Shown here: in pieces, positions 23,941 through 36,247 of the stretch | How the letters are laid out: the number at the start of each line of letters is the position of its first letter | How positions within the stretch are numbered: the first letter of the stretch is position 1 | Assembly (NCBI GenBank): GCA_037976565.1 | Contig: CP137682.1 | Location: forward strand, 25,859,298 to 25,923,297 | Reading direction: 5' to 3' | Length of the DNA stretch: 64,000 bases | Source of the DNA: Mesocentrotus franciscanus | Taxonomy: Eukaryota; Echinodermata; Echinoidea; Camarodonta; Strongylocentrotidae | Position numbers and translations under genes: made by a program | Notes under the pieces: model-generated | What the model was told of the DNA's origin: nothing | What the model saw: only the letters and a program-made list of their open reading frames with translations | The model's database searches: none

Positions 23941-25166
23941 ATATTATTTTCTTTACAATTTTCTTGTTCCAATTCCTTTTTTTACTACTTTTATTTCGTC
24001 CCCTATAAAATCCCTACCCACACACACGACACACCCACGCGTACCATCTGTGTATAGATACATTCCCTCTCATAACCGCACACATTCCTAAAATGACACA
24101 TTTTTTTCAATAATGGAAAAACAACTGGATATAAAATAATGCAATATGCTTTCATAGCTCTCTCCGGGTCCCTTTCGGCTGTCGAAATGAATCATTTTTC
24201 ACCTGTTCTATCTAGTTAAGTGTCGAGATGCCTAAGTTATGTAGCTGAATTTGATGAGCTGGGGTGAAGCTGGGTTCATCCTACTTTTCTTTCATCCCTA
24301 CAACAGATGATGTTCATGGAGTGCATAGTATCATCTAACCGTGTCATAACCCAGCTTTGTATTTATACATCATGGTATATATAGTAGGCACGGTATAGTA
24401 ATAAAAGGGGCGCACTGCATGTGAGATTTTTCATATGAAATTTTGATGCAACATTTTTAAGCATGAAGTCTGCTTCTGTCAATTTAAATCATACATTTGT
24501 ATGATTTTATGTTTGAATTTCGCTTTTAAATGCACATAAATCATAGCAAGACATGATTTTTTTTCTTTTTGAATTAGCCATGTATGAAATGAAATTTATT
24601 CGATGTTACCCACGTTTTCACAGGCGAAATTGGCTCTGAGCTTTACTTCGCCAAAGATAATCACTGATGATAAAAACATATTGTGAGGTTGGGAATTTTG
24701 ATAGAATTGAGTTTTATGTATTGTTTCTTTTTATATAGATTGGGGGCTATGGTAAGTTAATTGTTTGATCCAGAATTTCAGTTAGGAATCAAATGAGTGT
24801 AGGAAAATAGAGTTATTAAAAGTAATAGTTACCGGAACGTTAGTCGTAGAAATTTAGAAACGTAGAAACCATATATTAAGGCAATATTTTGAATTTCATA
24901 ATCAATCATGTTATGTTAAAAATTGATTTGTCCCCATTTATGATTTTTGAGAATATGAAATATTAAATCTTACATCTAAAAGTATAAAGGCCCTAATTCA
25001 GTCAGTCCACCTTTCATTCTTGAGTTACGAAAAACACAAAAAACATCAAATGAAAGGTGTATGAATAATTTAGTTGTTAACTATATATATCTATATGTAT
25101 TTGCAATTTAATAGCTTCCCATGGCATAGTGCACCTGAACCATGAAGTGCTAGTAAAATCCATGCT
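23941..25166. other. No gene seen
   Basis: AT-rich non-coding sequence with short chance frames only. Confidence 0.45.
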
Positions 25167-25170
25167 TTAA

Positions 25171-25699
25171 AGATACTATGTCTCTTTTGCAGCCAACGTC
25201 AAATTCTGTAGAACTTTGCAGGAATTATGAATATGTCATGTATGTCCTATCTGTGAAATTTAAACGTTAGCAGTGTCCTAATATTCAAATTATGCAAGGA
25301 AACCCGTTTACTTGCTAGACTTCACTGTCAGACACTATTGAGTGACTGACTGGCTTTTTCATCTTTGGTAATAACATACATAAAATGAGCTGTAAAGGGT
25401 ACATGAGCATTTGTCTACATCAATAACCCACTTCTTGTAATGGCCAAAATTAAACTGATTGAATCTTTGCGCAGCATAAAACGTACGACCATTCGGTACA
25501 ATGGTCTGAAAAATCAGACTATTACTTACTGGCTCTATAGCTCCTAAGTCGATTCGACAACTAATAGTCGTTATTTTCCCACTTAAAGACATTTTCAAGC
25601 CCCCTTTTTTTAGGGAAGTTCTAAATTAGTATTGTCTTTCAAATGCCTTTGGAATTTAACCTTTTCATTTTTTTGGCCTGCAAATGGGACATAGTACCT
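25171..25699. mobile_element. TTAA-flanked MITE, copy 1
   Basis: 529-bp element between TTAA repeats (25167-25170, 25700-25703). Ends AGATACTATGTCTCTTTTGC and, at the right, GCAAATGGGACATAGTACCT are inverted repeats (about 17 of 20). A 79-residue minus-strand frame (25359-25598) is kept unchanged in the second copy at 38784, but its peptide resembles nothing I know. The two copies differ by only a few bases and one short indel. Confidence 0.8.
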
Positions 25700-25703
25700 T
25701 TAA

Positions 25704-28650
25704 CGAATGCATTTTAAGAAACCCACTACATTTTATTTGATAGTTACAAAGAAAATTCCTTGCGACTTCTCTCTTTACGATGGGAGTGACGGACATAACT
25801 GGAACTGTAATGTGCAAAATGCCCTCGAGCGATCTTAAAGAAAGAAGTGTATGTAGTTTGAACATACTTATGGCCAATTTCCTTCAGTCATGTTAGTCTG
25901 TCAAGTTGGGATTTACCAAGCCAAAGTGTCGACCTGTCAGTGCTTTCGAAATGCCCTTCTTCACATTTTTCGAACTCTCTTGCTTTTAGTATTGTGGCTA
26001 GCATTTCCATAGCTTGGTATCATGTATTAAAAAATGTCGTTTTCTTCCTTGTATTCTCTGCCTTCAAATAAGTGTTATGAAACCTATATTCTTCTCGTTT
26101 CCCAAAACGTCTGAATAACAGCAACGAAACTGCGCCGTATTCCTATTTTTGTCTTGTGAGATTCCTACGTTTGCCGTGGAAGGTAAAAAGTATTCAATAT
26201 GATTTAAATGACAACATAGGATAATTTCTTTTAGTATTGGTTTTATTCCTTTATTGATGTTTTTTAATAAATATCAATATCAGTTTGTCATGGCAATAGC
26301 ACTGAATATTATATACGGGGCTGTTTTCTTGTGTTTGTTTAACTTTCTTTTGTTTTTTATTATAAACTTTCTGTTTTCTTGTGTGCTTCGTTTGTTTGCA
26401 CTTTAATTTTCGTTTGTTCTTTTTTCTTGGTTGATTAGTGTTAAACGTGTAATATTAAAGATGTACCTTCTGAGAATGTTGTAAGAAATAACGTCCTCGA
26501 TTAACATATAATAATATCGATACGTAACAAATTGCGCCAGTGGATTTAGAGGTAAAATATATTTCCCTTAGTCGTCAAGTTCCTGCTCCCTAACTAATAG
26601 CGGAACCACATTCTTTTTATGTCTGCCTTTTTCCTCTGTTTTTCATCACGAGCGGTGAGTGTTATCACTAAAGATGAATTCCGGCTGGCTAAGTGAGAAA
26701 TCACCCGTAATTTTTGCTCATCAGTTCTCGCGCGGTAAAATTAGGCATGATTGCAACTTTACCGTCTGCCGTCTGTTTGGAGCTGCATCACGGCATGTCA
26801 GACATGTAGGAGAACATGTTCTCATTTTATGGCGAATGGAAATGAGAGAGGTGACTATTACAGAGCTGGAGTCGTGTGTCTTCGTCTCATCGAGATGTTT
26901 AGAAAGAAAGATCTAGACCCATTAAAGGCTTGATAAGTGTCTTTTCCAGAGAGAAATATAGATAGAGAGAAATAAAGAAAGAGGCAGAGGGAGAGAGAGA
27001 TGTAATATATCTGGATTAAGTCACGTGACAAAGTAATATACATGACCTATGGCTCTCCGTCTTCTTCTCATTAGAAGTAATGTTCGATTCTTTTCGGTGA
27101 GTGAAATCATCATGTTACAAATGTAGCAAAATGAGAAGAACAATTTAAGACATCGCATATAATGACAAAGAAGAAAGTGAATAAGAATTAAAAGTTCCCT
27201 TAATACCAACATTCCAATCTTGTCAATCCTTTGACAAGTTCGTTGAAATGAAAATTTCATCAAAAACAAGGCAATATATCAACATCATAGCGTCGGTGTC
27301 CATTAAAAGGCGAATTATAAGAATCTTCTTTGCATTGCATCCTCTTGACAAATAGTGGATATAATATTTCCAACTCATCCTTAGAGTCTTGTACAATGTT
27401 CTCGACATACGAATATAATATTTCGCTCATCCCCCTTCAGTTTTTCATACATCTGTCATCTAATGGATTTTATCAGGGCGCTGTCTGTATACTCATGAGC
27501 AGCTGACGGTGTATGATCAATGTGGCAAGAAAATAAACTATGAGATTAGGATTCAGTTGGGTTATCATCGGTCGTAAAAGAAGAAAGAATCCATTTGGAA
27601 CATCCCATTACAATATTTACCCGGCCTTTCGATAAGTACGTGTACTTCATATCGCAGGTAAAAACGCCACTAACCGCCTATATCATTGTTCAAGTAAGGG
27701 TTACTGTTTTTGTATAAGAGCTAAGGCATATATATATGTACATGCATACAAAATAAATATTCAGAAATTATTCATGTTTATAACTTTCCAAAATATGAAA
27801 TATGTGAAAAGTGAAAAGAGAAAACGTCACTATGGATTCATTTTTTGGGGAAAATTTCAGTTAGTTCATTACAAAACCCCCTTGGATAACTGGCTTCATT
27901 TTGCTGTTCAGGTTTCTTTATTAACATTTTCGCAAAAATTCATATTGTACTATGATGATAAAAAGTGGTTTATTGTGGTTTATCTGGAATTTTTTTGGTT
28001 ATTGTTGTTGTTTACTCTTTTCCTTTTTTTTAGATTCGTTTTTGGTTATTTTTTCCTAAACTTTGAGTACGATTGGCCGGTGACGAAATTAGAAATATAG
28101 CATAAATTGAGCTTCTACTTGTCATATATCAAAAAGTGACGGTGGAATTATAAAGGGGACGTATTCATATTACTTTTTCATGTTATTATTGAAATATTCC
28201 GGACCTAATCTCTCTCGCGGACGACGAAAAATATATGAATGACATCACAAAGCCGTGACGTTTTTACTCTGTCTCGATCTAACCCATGTTACTCAATATT
28301 TCATATTGTCGAGTGATAGATAGCTGAAGGATAAGGAATACTCCCCAAGCCCTGAAAAATATAACTCAAAATAGAACAAATGTATCAAGCCTCAAGGGGA
28401 ACAGAAACTTTATCACATTTCAAAATCTTCTCCTATGTCTGGTCTTTCTTTAGTTTGTTTTCTTCCTGTGTACTAGTTATCGTAGTATTTTCGTATTTTC
28501 GTATCACTTTACTTTTCTTCCATTTTTCTTTTTATCAATGTGCTTTCACGTTCCTTTTTGTTGTCGTATTTTCACGGTGACAGAGAAAAGGATGACATCT
28601 TTCCGCTAACACTTGTTGTTCTGAAGAAAAAAAGGACCTTCCTTTGTTTT
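25704..28650. other. No gene seen
   Basis: AT-rich sequence. Pieces with moderate GC (about 26640-26900) contain chance frames but no convincing exon borders. A short GA-rich patch lies near 26950-27002. Confidence 0.4.
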
Positions 28651-28659
28651 CACTTCCTT

Positions 28660-28902
28660 CTCCCTCCCCCTCTATCACTGTATCCCCTCTCTCTAATTTC
28701 TGCCTCTCATTTTCCGTCTTTTTCTCTCTCAGCCCCCCCCCCTCTCTTTCTCTTTCTGTCTCTCTGTTGTCTCTGTCTGTCTGTCTTTCTCTCTTATTTT
28801 AGTTCCTTTCTTTCTCTTTGTCTCCCTCTGACGGTTTTCTCTCCCCTTCGAGCCCTATTCCCTTGTCTCTCCCTGCCTCTGTCTCTGTTTAGTATGTATG
28901 TT

Positions 28903-28940
<38 letters not shown>

Positions 28941-28960
28941 ACACACTCTCTCTGTCCCTC
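28660..28960 (+). repeat. CT / CTGT microsatellite
   Basis: Imperfect CT and CTGT units ending in CTCTCACACACTC. The 173-residue leucine/serine-rich frame over it is an artefact. Confidence 0.85.
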
Positions 28961-30272
28961 TCGCTCCTCTATACTATTATTATTTTTCTCACATCTTAGT
29001 CAAATGGAACCTCAAGTATGGAGCATCTTCAGTGCAACATTCGCTAGCTATCTTGTTCTGAAAAGGGTGAAAAAGAAAAGGGGGCAGATTGAATAACACA
29101 CAAAAAGGCGATAATTGTTATAGCCTGCCATCTCGCGGTCTGTTTTTTCAATGAATCCCCTCCCTGTGGAAGCATGAAGTCTGTTATAAAAAGGAAACCC
29201 CATGATTGCCATTTTATATATTGGCAGGGGAGGATCAACTCTATTTGGCTTAGGGTTCTCAGTGTTTATTACCAGTCTATTAAAATTTGTCACATGAGAA
29301 TCGCCCATGTGCATATCTCATACTAACTAAGAATGGAAGTCTACAAAAACACCCCGCTGGCATATAGCTAGGGAATTCACTGAGTCTGGGAGTAGCGCCT
29401 CGAAACTCAATTAATGCATTCACCGAATTATCATTTGGGGTATATTTCTCCTGATGAAAAACACATTCAAAGGCAATTTAGATTAATAAGGCCTCCCCCT
29501 ATTTTTTCTCAATCAATTATTCATTTGATAAACACTCTCAGTCATCGAGCTTCAGTGATTGGGGCTATCCCATGATGCAATAGAAATATGCAAACGTGAA
29601 TCGCATTCAAGCCTATTATCTCTAGCCAGCCAACAATTTATTGTTGAAGAGTCTGGTCTCACCATCGTCTAAAGGGAGATAATTATTGTTTTAAAATTGG
29701 GATGTTTGCGCACTATAACATGCATCAATGCCCATCATTCGATGGAATATTGACGCAAGATCACGGGGTATGGCCTTTTAGTTGATCGTCAATGATTTAA
29801 ATCATTAACGAGATATAAATATGGCCTCTGACTATTCCTGGTGGCTCTGAGTCATGAATCTATGTTCAGGAGGTGATTTTCTTCCGGTTTTAATGTCTAT
29901 GATAACAATGATGACGTAGACGAGAGAGATACCAATGACAATGATGGTGTCAATAATTATGTAAGAAGACGACTGTTATAATTGTTTTTTTTTAAGTTTA
30001 TATTTGCCTATGACACATTGCATGGAATAAAAGAAATGTATAATTGAGAATTGCCAATCAAATCTGAAGAATATACTATTTAAAGAGAAGGTTGAGTTAT
30101 GGGGAGAGGTGAACAATAATTTATGAGCGTTTTCATTGTTATTCTTCAAGTGTTGAAGAACATCAGAGAAAAAATGTTCCCTGAAAAGCATGTCTCTTCA
30201 AATGCCTTCATATTATAAATATGACATTTAACAACTTAAAAATGTGGGCCTCATTTTTATTCCACATGTTTG
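28961..30272. other. No gene seen
   Basis: Unique non-coding sequence; overlapping minus-strand frames near 29044-29314 have no support. Confidence 0.4.
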
Positions 30273-30473
30273 TGTAGTCCCCTTTACATCTTTCTGTGCA
30301 CAGTGCTTGTTACTTTTACCAAGACTGGGCTAAATTTCTTGTCATTTTGATGATTCCAGAACCTTGCAATACACACCAATACTTATATGCTACATGATCA
30401 ACTTTTTCTGATCGATTCCACACCGTTTCTTTCACAATGCAATCGCATGACCAGAACTCAACTTTATCTTTAA
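30273..30473 (+). mobile_element. Fragment of the 21271-type TTAA MITE
   Basis: Matches the right half of the element at 21271 (from GTAGTCCC through CTTTCTGTG, ACCAAGACTGGGC, GATCGATTCCACA to the terminal CTTTAAT). The left half is missing. Confidence 0.65.
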
Positions 30474-31094
30474 TTTGTTAATGATATGACTTAAACTTGA
30501 TTGGACGTAATGTCACAATAAACGAGAACACAAAACACTTATTTATATATTTCTCTTTGAGATAATCATGTCCATTAAGCATGTTAAACATTTCCATTAG
30601 TAGGCCTATGGATAATTTACCTTGCTGCATTTCCTATTAACTAAAAATACGTCTATTGTTGATATATAGTCACTTGGTAAAGACAAATAAATCTCTTTCC
30701 TTTTCTTGAAGTAGACAGAACTTAATTGTGATAAATTTGTAATTCCATGTAAAATTATAAGTAGTTTATGACTGAATATCTTATGAGTGCTAAATATTTG
30801 TTGACAAGAAAGGGCGAAACAACAACAATAGAGATTAAAATAGAAGCCTACTTTATATTTGCAGCAGTAAACCTAAACACGACGTATGCTGAGCTCGCTC
30901 TTATTATTACGTCTAAAGATGTTCGCATAGCTAGCTCATTAAAAGCTTTTACCCCTCTCTGCTACCAGCGAGAGTGGTAGGATTCTATCGCCGCCACTAG
31001 CCCGGGGGAGAGTACAGCCTCAGGACACTTTTAAGGTGGATTAACACATTTCATCCGCCCCCTTGCTCACTCTAAGTTTCCTAATAAGACATTT

Positions 31095-31161
31095 GCTGAG
31101 AGCCAGAAGGGCGTTAACTCCATGTTCAATGATGCGAGATATCGCCCTTCTGGCTCTGAGC
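31095..31161. repeat. Perfect short hairpin
   Basis: AGAGCCAGAAGGGCG (31099-31113) and CGCCCTTCTGGCTCT (31143-31157) are exact complements around a 29-base loop. The stem extends outward by a few pairs after one mismatch. It may be a tiny MITE or a structured RNA. Confidence 0.6.
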
Positions 31162-32300
31162 TCAGAAGGAGTATAGTTCATTTCGTTAAGCTAAGCACTT
31201 AGAGGAGCAACTGCGGTTGAACTAATAGCACTTCAGGTAGCGAACATTCTACAAGGTGTATATTTAGACTACCTGTGCGAATATCGCGTAAGACTTTTTT
31301 TTATTTGAAAAAAATATCAAACAACCCATTTTTTTATAGGTTTATTGTATACCTTTTATTATCATATGTCTATTATCACTTGAGTTAGTTGGTTCCAGCA
31401 TTCCTAGTTCATTTTGTCTATTAATACCGCGACTAATATTTTTACCATCTGCCACAAATTGCGCTTCATAATTTATCGTCTAATTTGGACACCACCCTGG
31501 CTTGCAATTTACACTTGCATAATTTATTGGTTTGATTACAAAAACTTGATTTTATTGTTCTATTGATATCCCAGTTTTGTGTAAACTATCTCCTTATCTC
31601 TGTCTCTCTGTCTGTCTCTGTCTCTGTCTCTGTTTATCTCTCCATCGCTGTTTATACTAATCTTTTTACCGTCTCTAAGTTTCTATTTCAATTTTGATTT
31701 AAATTTTATTTGTTGTACTGTTCGTATATCGTCCCTCTCGCTTGCTCTCCGCACCCCCTTTCTCTTTCTCTCTTCATTCGCACTCATTCTCCATCGCCAT
31801 TTACTCATAGCCCTTCTAAGTTTGTTGGTAAATTTTACTTCTCTTTTTCCTAATCCTTTATTACTCTTTATATTATTAAATTGTTAAGGCATCTCTCGTC
31901 GATGGAAGTAAATATTCTATGGAATTGTCTGATTAGTACAAAATTTATCGACATTTTTTGAGCAAACAACTGACAGCCTTCTGAAATTAGAGAGGACTTA
32001 ATAATAAAGATATCATGTAAAGATGTAATGGATAATAAATATATCATAAGGAGACATATAATTTACCTTTATGGGATGTGATATATCTTATGCAAAACCT
32101 ATAATCCAATAAGCTCATAACATATTCAGATATATATCTAAACTTATCGCTCTTGCTCTAGATAAACACCGTTATGATAGAGAAAAGTTCTTTCTAGCGA
32201 CATTTTGCACATCCTTGGTCGTTACTAATACTGCTCTCTTTTAACAAGATATTGGGGAGAGGCTTACAAACACGTTAAGCGTCATGAATAGACTACAATT
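31162..32300. other. No gene seen
   Basis: AT-rich sequence with CTGTCTCT patches (about 31597-31640). GC content rises toward the promoter region after about 32300. Confidence 0.4.
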
Positions 32301-33052
32301 GATTCTTCAGGCGATATCTTTAGAATTCGATGACCGTCTTGCTATATGGAGCGAATCCTTCACGCGGGGGGCACTTATTTTTAAAAAGGCGAGTCAAGAA
32401 AGTGGGCTTAACGCTCCCCTCCTATTGTAATATCTTTCCCTGTCATCCGTACACACCGATACAGTCCGCCGCCAAAATACCGTTATATTACCATCAACAT
32501 ACGACGAGTTGGCTCACTTAACGTTTGGGAAGCAGCACACGCGAGAGCGGTGCGCACATTCAAGTGGCTCGCAGAAAAGACCGACGACTGTTGATGGTGG
32601 TATAATTATTTCGTTATAATGTTCGCGATATGATTTCTGCGTTGGCGCTGAGCAGCTGATCTATATTTTTAGGAAGCAGTGTTATTCTTGTCCCAGCTTC
32701 GTTGGAGGTTAGGGAAGTCCATTATCAAGACGGCATACGTTCTCACTTTTCTCCCGGCTCCAGTTCGGATCGTTATCTTTGACACCCTCCTTTGTCTACT
32801 ATTTTCCCTCTCGCCTTCAGATCCTCTCTGTCAAGGATAATAATATTGATTTGCAAACGAACGAAAACCAGAACGAGAAACTTCCAACTACATCCAGTAT
32901 TGTGTTGAAATGCAAGAGGAATATACTACATAACCATCGACTTTTCTAAAGGTGTCGAGAAGTGATACATGCAAAACGATCGTTACTTGAGAGAGTTGCT
33001 GCTTGGGCAATAACCACTTCAAGCGCTGAGTATTGGATGCTGGACACCGGTT

Positions 33053-33060
33053 TATAAAAG
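33053..33060 (+). promoter_or_regulatory. TATA box of the Fn14-like gene
   Basis: A perfect TATAAAAG sits about 920 bases before the start codon at 33977. An inverted CCAAT element (ATTGG, about 33032) lies just upstream. Transcription would be expected to start near 33085-33095. The leader from there to the ATG is long and has upstream ATGs, so it may hold upstream ORFs or be split by an intron. The assignment rests on position and motif only. Confidence 0.4.
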
Positions 33061-33089
33061 GGGTTGGGTACACTTTGCGCTTGGGGAGC

Positions 33090-33976
33090 AGACAAGGGAA
33101 CAACATCGGTCGCCGGGCTTTAAAACATTATACATGCTTGTTGTAGATGATACTCTTGAAATCGCTTGAAGTGGAACGTCCCTCGGCATTCCCTCGCCAT
33201 TACTCGGGCGTTATTTGATCTGATGATAAGACAGAGTCACCATCTCGCTTTGCATCGCGCTGCAAGCCAGTCTTGCTAATCAACCGACCAAACACAAACC
33301 CAGGCAGGTATCTCTCTCAACCTATCTCTCTATCCTGTTAGCTCTCCGCCAGCATCTATATTCGGACGCAAACATATACCACGGATTAAAACCATTTCAC
33401 ATCGACATGATTCGACCGACGAGACTTGGAGCAAGTGCCGGATAATTGATTAAATAGAATAAGTGACTCAATTCCAGTTTCCGCGTCGCCTTTGATGACT
33501 TTAATCACGATTGCATACTCCAAAGCGAATCTTCTTCACCTGCAATAATCTACCTCAGATATGAGCCTGGAGATGAAATGAATGAAGAGCGAAACTGGAT
33601 GAATGGACTAATGGACTGAAGCCTAGGAGCTTCCTGCAACTCGTAGCTCACAGTCAGCGTGTACATCGTGCTAAGCCTTCTGCTAGACTATCTTTCTCTG
33701 GAACTGGAAACAAGGAAGTATGGGAACTAGGAACTAGGAACGAGGAACTGGGAACTTCTGGTCCAACACCAGAATCAATTCGGGTATTACGCAACCGGGT
33801 GGCTCGTCTTCATCGCTCCTCACGAAATAGCCAGGTGCGACAGGTCCCTACGGTTCAATCCATCGCCGTTTAAAGTCGCATCATGCCACTAACATCCAAA
33901 CCATACTAATAGGAATTCCTATCTTTAGTCAAGATTGCTGACTCAAAAGTGAGTCTTCTTCCACCAACAAACCAAA
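33090..33976 (+). other. Putative 5' leader of the Fn14-like gene
   Basis: This stretch lies between the TATA box and the start codon. Together with the sequence back to about 32300 it is more GC-rich and less repetitive than most of the window. It contains several upstream ATGs (for example near 33560-33600) and a short GGAACTA-type direct repeat around 33718-33756. The leader could be one long exon or contain an intron; RNA data would decide. Confidence 0.3.
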
Positions 33977-34169
33977 ATGGCGTCTTGCTGGGTTTATATC
34001 GTCCTTGCACTCACTCTGTCATCTTTCCACGGTTTGGTGAGGGGCAAGCGAAGGAAAAACTGCCCCAACGGGGAGCTTTTCGATACAGACGTTAGTAAGT
34101 GTGTTCCTTGCTCAATTTGCCATCAGTTTCCTGATACCTCAATATGCGATGATTGCAGATATGATTGGG
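33977..34169 (+). CDS. First coding exon of an Fn14 (TNFRSF12A)-like TNF receptor
   Basis: Partial CDS: the first coding exon, 64 codons plus one base. Residues 1-23 are a signal peptide with a hydrophobic core (YIVLALTL). A basic patch KRRK follows, then one cysteine-rich module with C29, C42, C45, C48, C57 and C60. The spacing C-x12-C-x2-C-x2-C-x8-C-x2-C is the same as in the single module of human Fn14, the TWEAK receptor; BCMA and Wengen have related modules. A secreted or type I membrane TNF-family receptor is therefore inferred. The start ATG has A at -3 and G at +4, and an in-frame TGA lies at 33950-33952. The exon ends at a consensus donor (GTAAGT from 34170) in phase 1. The transmembrane and TRAF-binding parts are not in this exon, and no downstream exon could be assigned with confidence. 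The family call is fairly firm; the exact subfamily is open. Confidence 0.72.
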
Positions 34170-36247
34170 GTAAGTACTAAGAAATTTTCAATGAATTTGA
34201 TCAACGTTGAACAAAAATACTTTCGTTATTTAAATGTATTGCCTGTTAGAGCTGATTAAGTATTTGACATGAATACACAATTCGAGAGCGCTAACATTGA
34301 ATTACTTTTAAAAGCACCCTAAAATTATTTGTATATGCGTAGATGGTATAATAATAACGATAATATACATGTTCAAATGCGTTCAAATTAACTTACATGT
34401 ACATCCTTTTGATTTATATGAGTGTGACCAATGTTAAAAATGTATACAAAATATGAGTCACTGAGGATTTATTGGTAGTTTAATTGAATTACCTTGATTT
34501 CGTAGTAATAATTTGTATGAACATTGGGTAAAGCAGTACATTTCATAAAGTATTAGATGACATCTTATTCAAAAATATACATATATGGATCTTTCCAAAG
34601 GTAAAAACCAACATTGTCCTTGAAAACGAGTGTATTGAAGACTACAACATTCATAAGATATTGCAAACATTATGTCTTATAATGAAATTCTTTGAATTAA
34701 TCTTCATCAATAATGGATCATGAGTTTAAAATGTGTCACTAGACGTTACCTTAATCGCAAGAGGGAAACCTGTTCTCCTAATAATGCTTACGCACGAAAT
34801 ACCTAATCATAAAGCATGAAGGTTATCAAGAGAAAAGGAGGAAGAAATATTCAAAATGAGATTCCCAGACGAGGGTAAGAAATACCTTAAGGACCTTTCC
34901 ACGTGCTGCTCAATTATTTGATGATGTTCGACGTATAACGTTCAACGTACATGTACTTAATACCTCATCGCAAAGTCAATATGACATGAGGGATATATTA
35001 ATGCAGCATGCATTTTTACGTGAAAGAGCTTTACATAGTAGATGTCGCAATCAAAATTTAATTATGTATCGCTGTATTATGTTGAAAAGGCTCACGTGTA
35101 TCGTTTATAGCGCGATGGACAAACCAACATGATAGATAGAGTCTCTTTTATTTTCATATTTTCACTAGTAATAATAACACTTTGTGATTTTCCACATCTA
35201 TTCATCAATTTATTTTGATTACAAAAAGCACTTTGACATTGGCTTCAACAGCTGCGTATAAGCATTACGTGGGGTACATCACACTGTTGGCCACACCTGG
35301 GTCGGGAGAGACAGTTTTCAAGAAAATACCTCGTCCATAACAAAGCCCAACCCCTTAATTTGTTGATTGGACATGAAGTGATTGAAAAAAATACAGAATA
35401 TAATTGGCCTATATATATTATATCCCCCAAACAAAAATAATAATAATAATTATAATAATTAACAATATAGCAAAATTATCCTTCCAGGCGGTAATAACGT
35501 TTTTGATACTTTGTCCTTGTAACTTATTACGATTAGTATGAGTGACCATAATCAACTATGAATAAAATATGTTTATGATGCTTTGTTATGATCTCTAATC
35601 AATACACGTGAATCGTGGAACGTGAAAATGCATTCATAGCCAGCACCACAACATGAAAAGAATACTGTTGATGCGGAAATACATTCATGCGAACTTGATT
35701 AATCAAAATAAATGTATAGACAAAGGTTACTTCGGACGAAATTGCTCTTAGACCATTTAACCTTAGTCTAACCTTCCCAGTAATGTGAGGCAATATTGCT
35801 GGTTGCACCTAAGGATCGTGTTTATTGAAGGTTTCATTATCAATATCATAAACCCATAGGAGTCATAACCATTAAAACGTAAGGTGGTATCTGATAAATT
35901 GAAAGATGTGTACAAAAGTAATAGATCATGTGAATATTGCTTTCATATAATTTATCCTTTCAATTTGAACCTGCAAATTTTTAATTAAATTGGAACGCAG
36001 TATGGTTATGAAGGATAGGTATGATTATGTAAAACGTATTTAAGCGGATGATCTCAATTACATTGGACCTGACCTACATGTACGGTGAATGAAATCCCCA
36101 TTAGAGAAATGCAAATATTCACATTAATCATTTATGAAAGTCTGTATATCATTCAAAATTGACGAATAGTATACTCTCACATCCATCAACGCCTAATATA
36201 CCGTGACTTCCCACGACATAATAATGCGGTTTGGAATATTTGCTGCC
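34170..36247 (+). other. Start of the first coding intron of the Fn14-like gene
   Basis: Begins at the GTAAGT donor at 34170. Strongly AT-rich, no exon seen. The intron is at least 2 kb and probably runs far further. Confidence 0.5.

Noticed and set aside
23601..24091. Long hydrophobic frames of 93-142 residues
   Set aside because: Translated ATT and AGT microsatellites.
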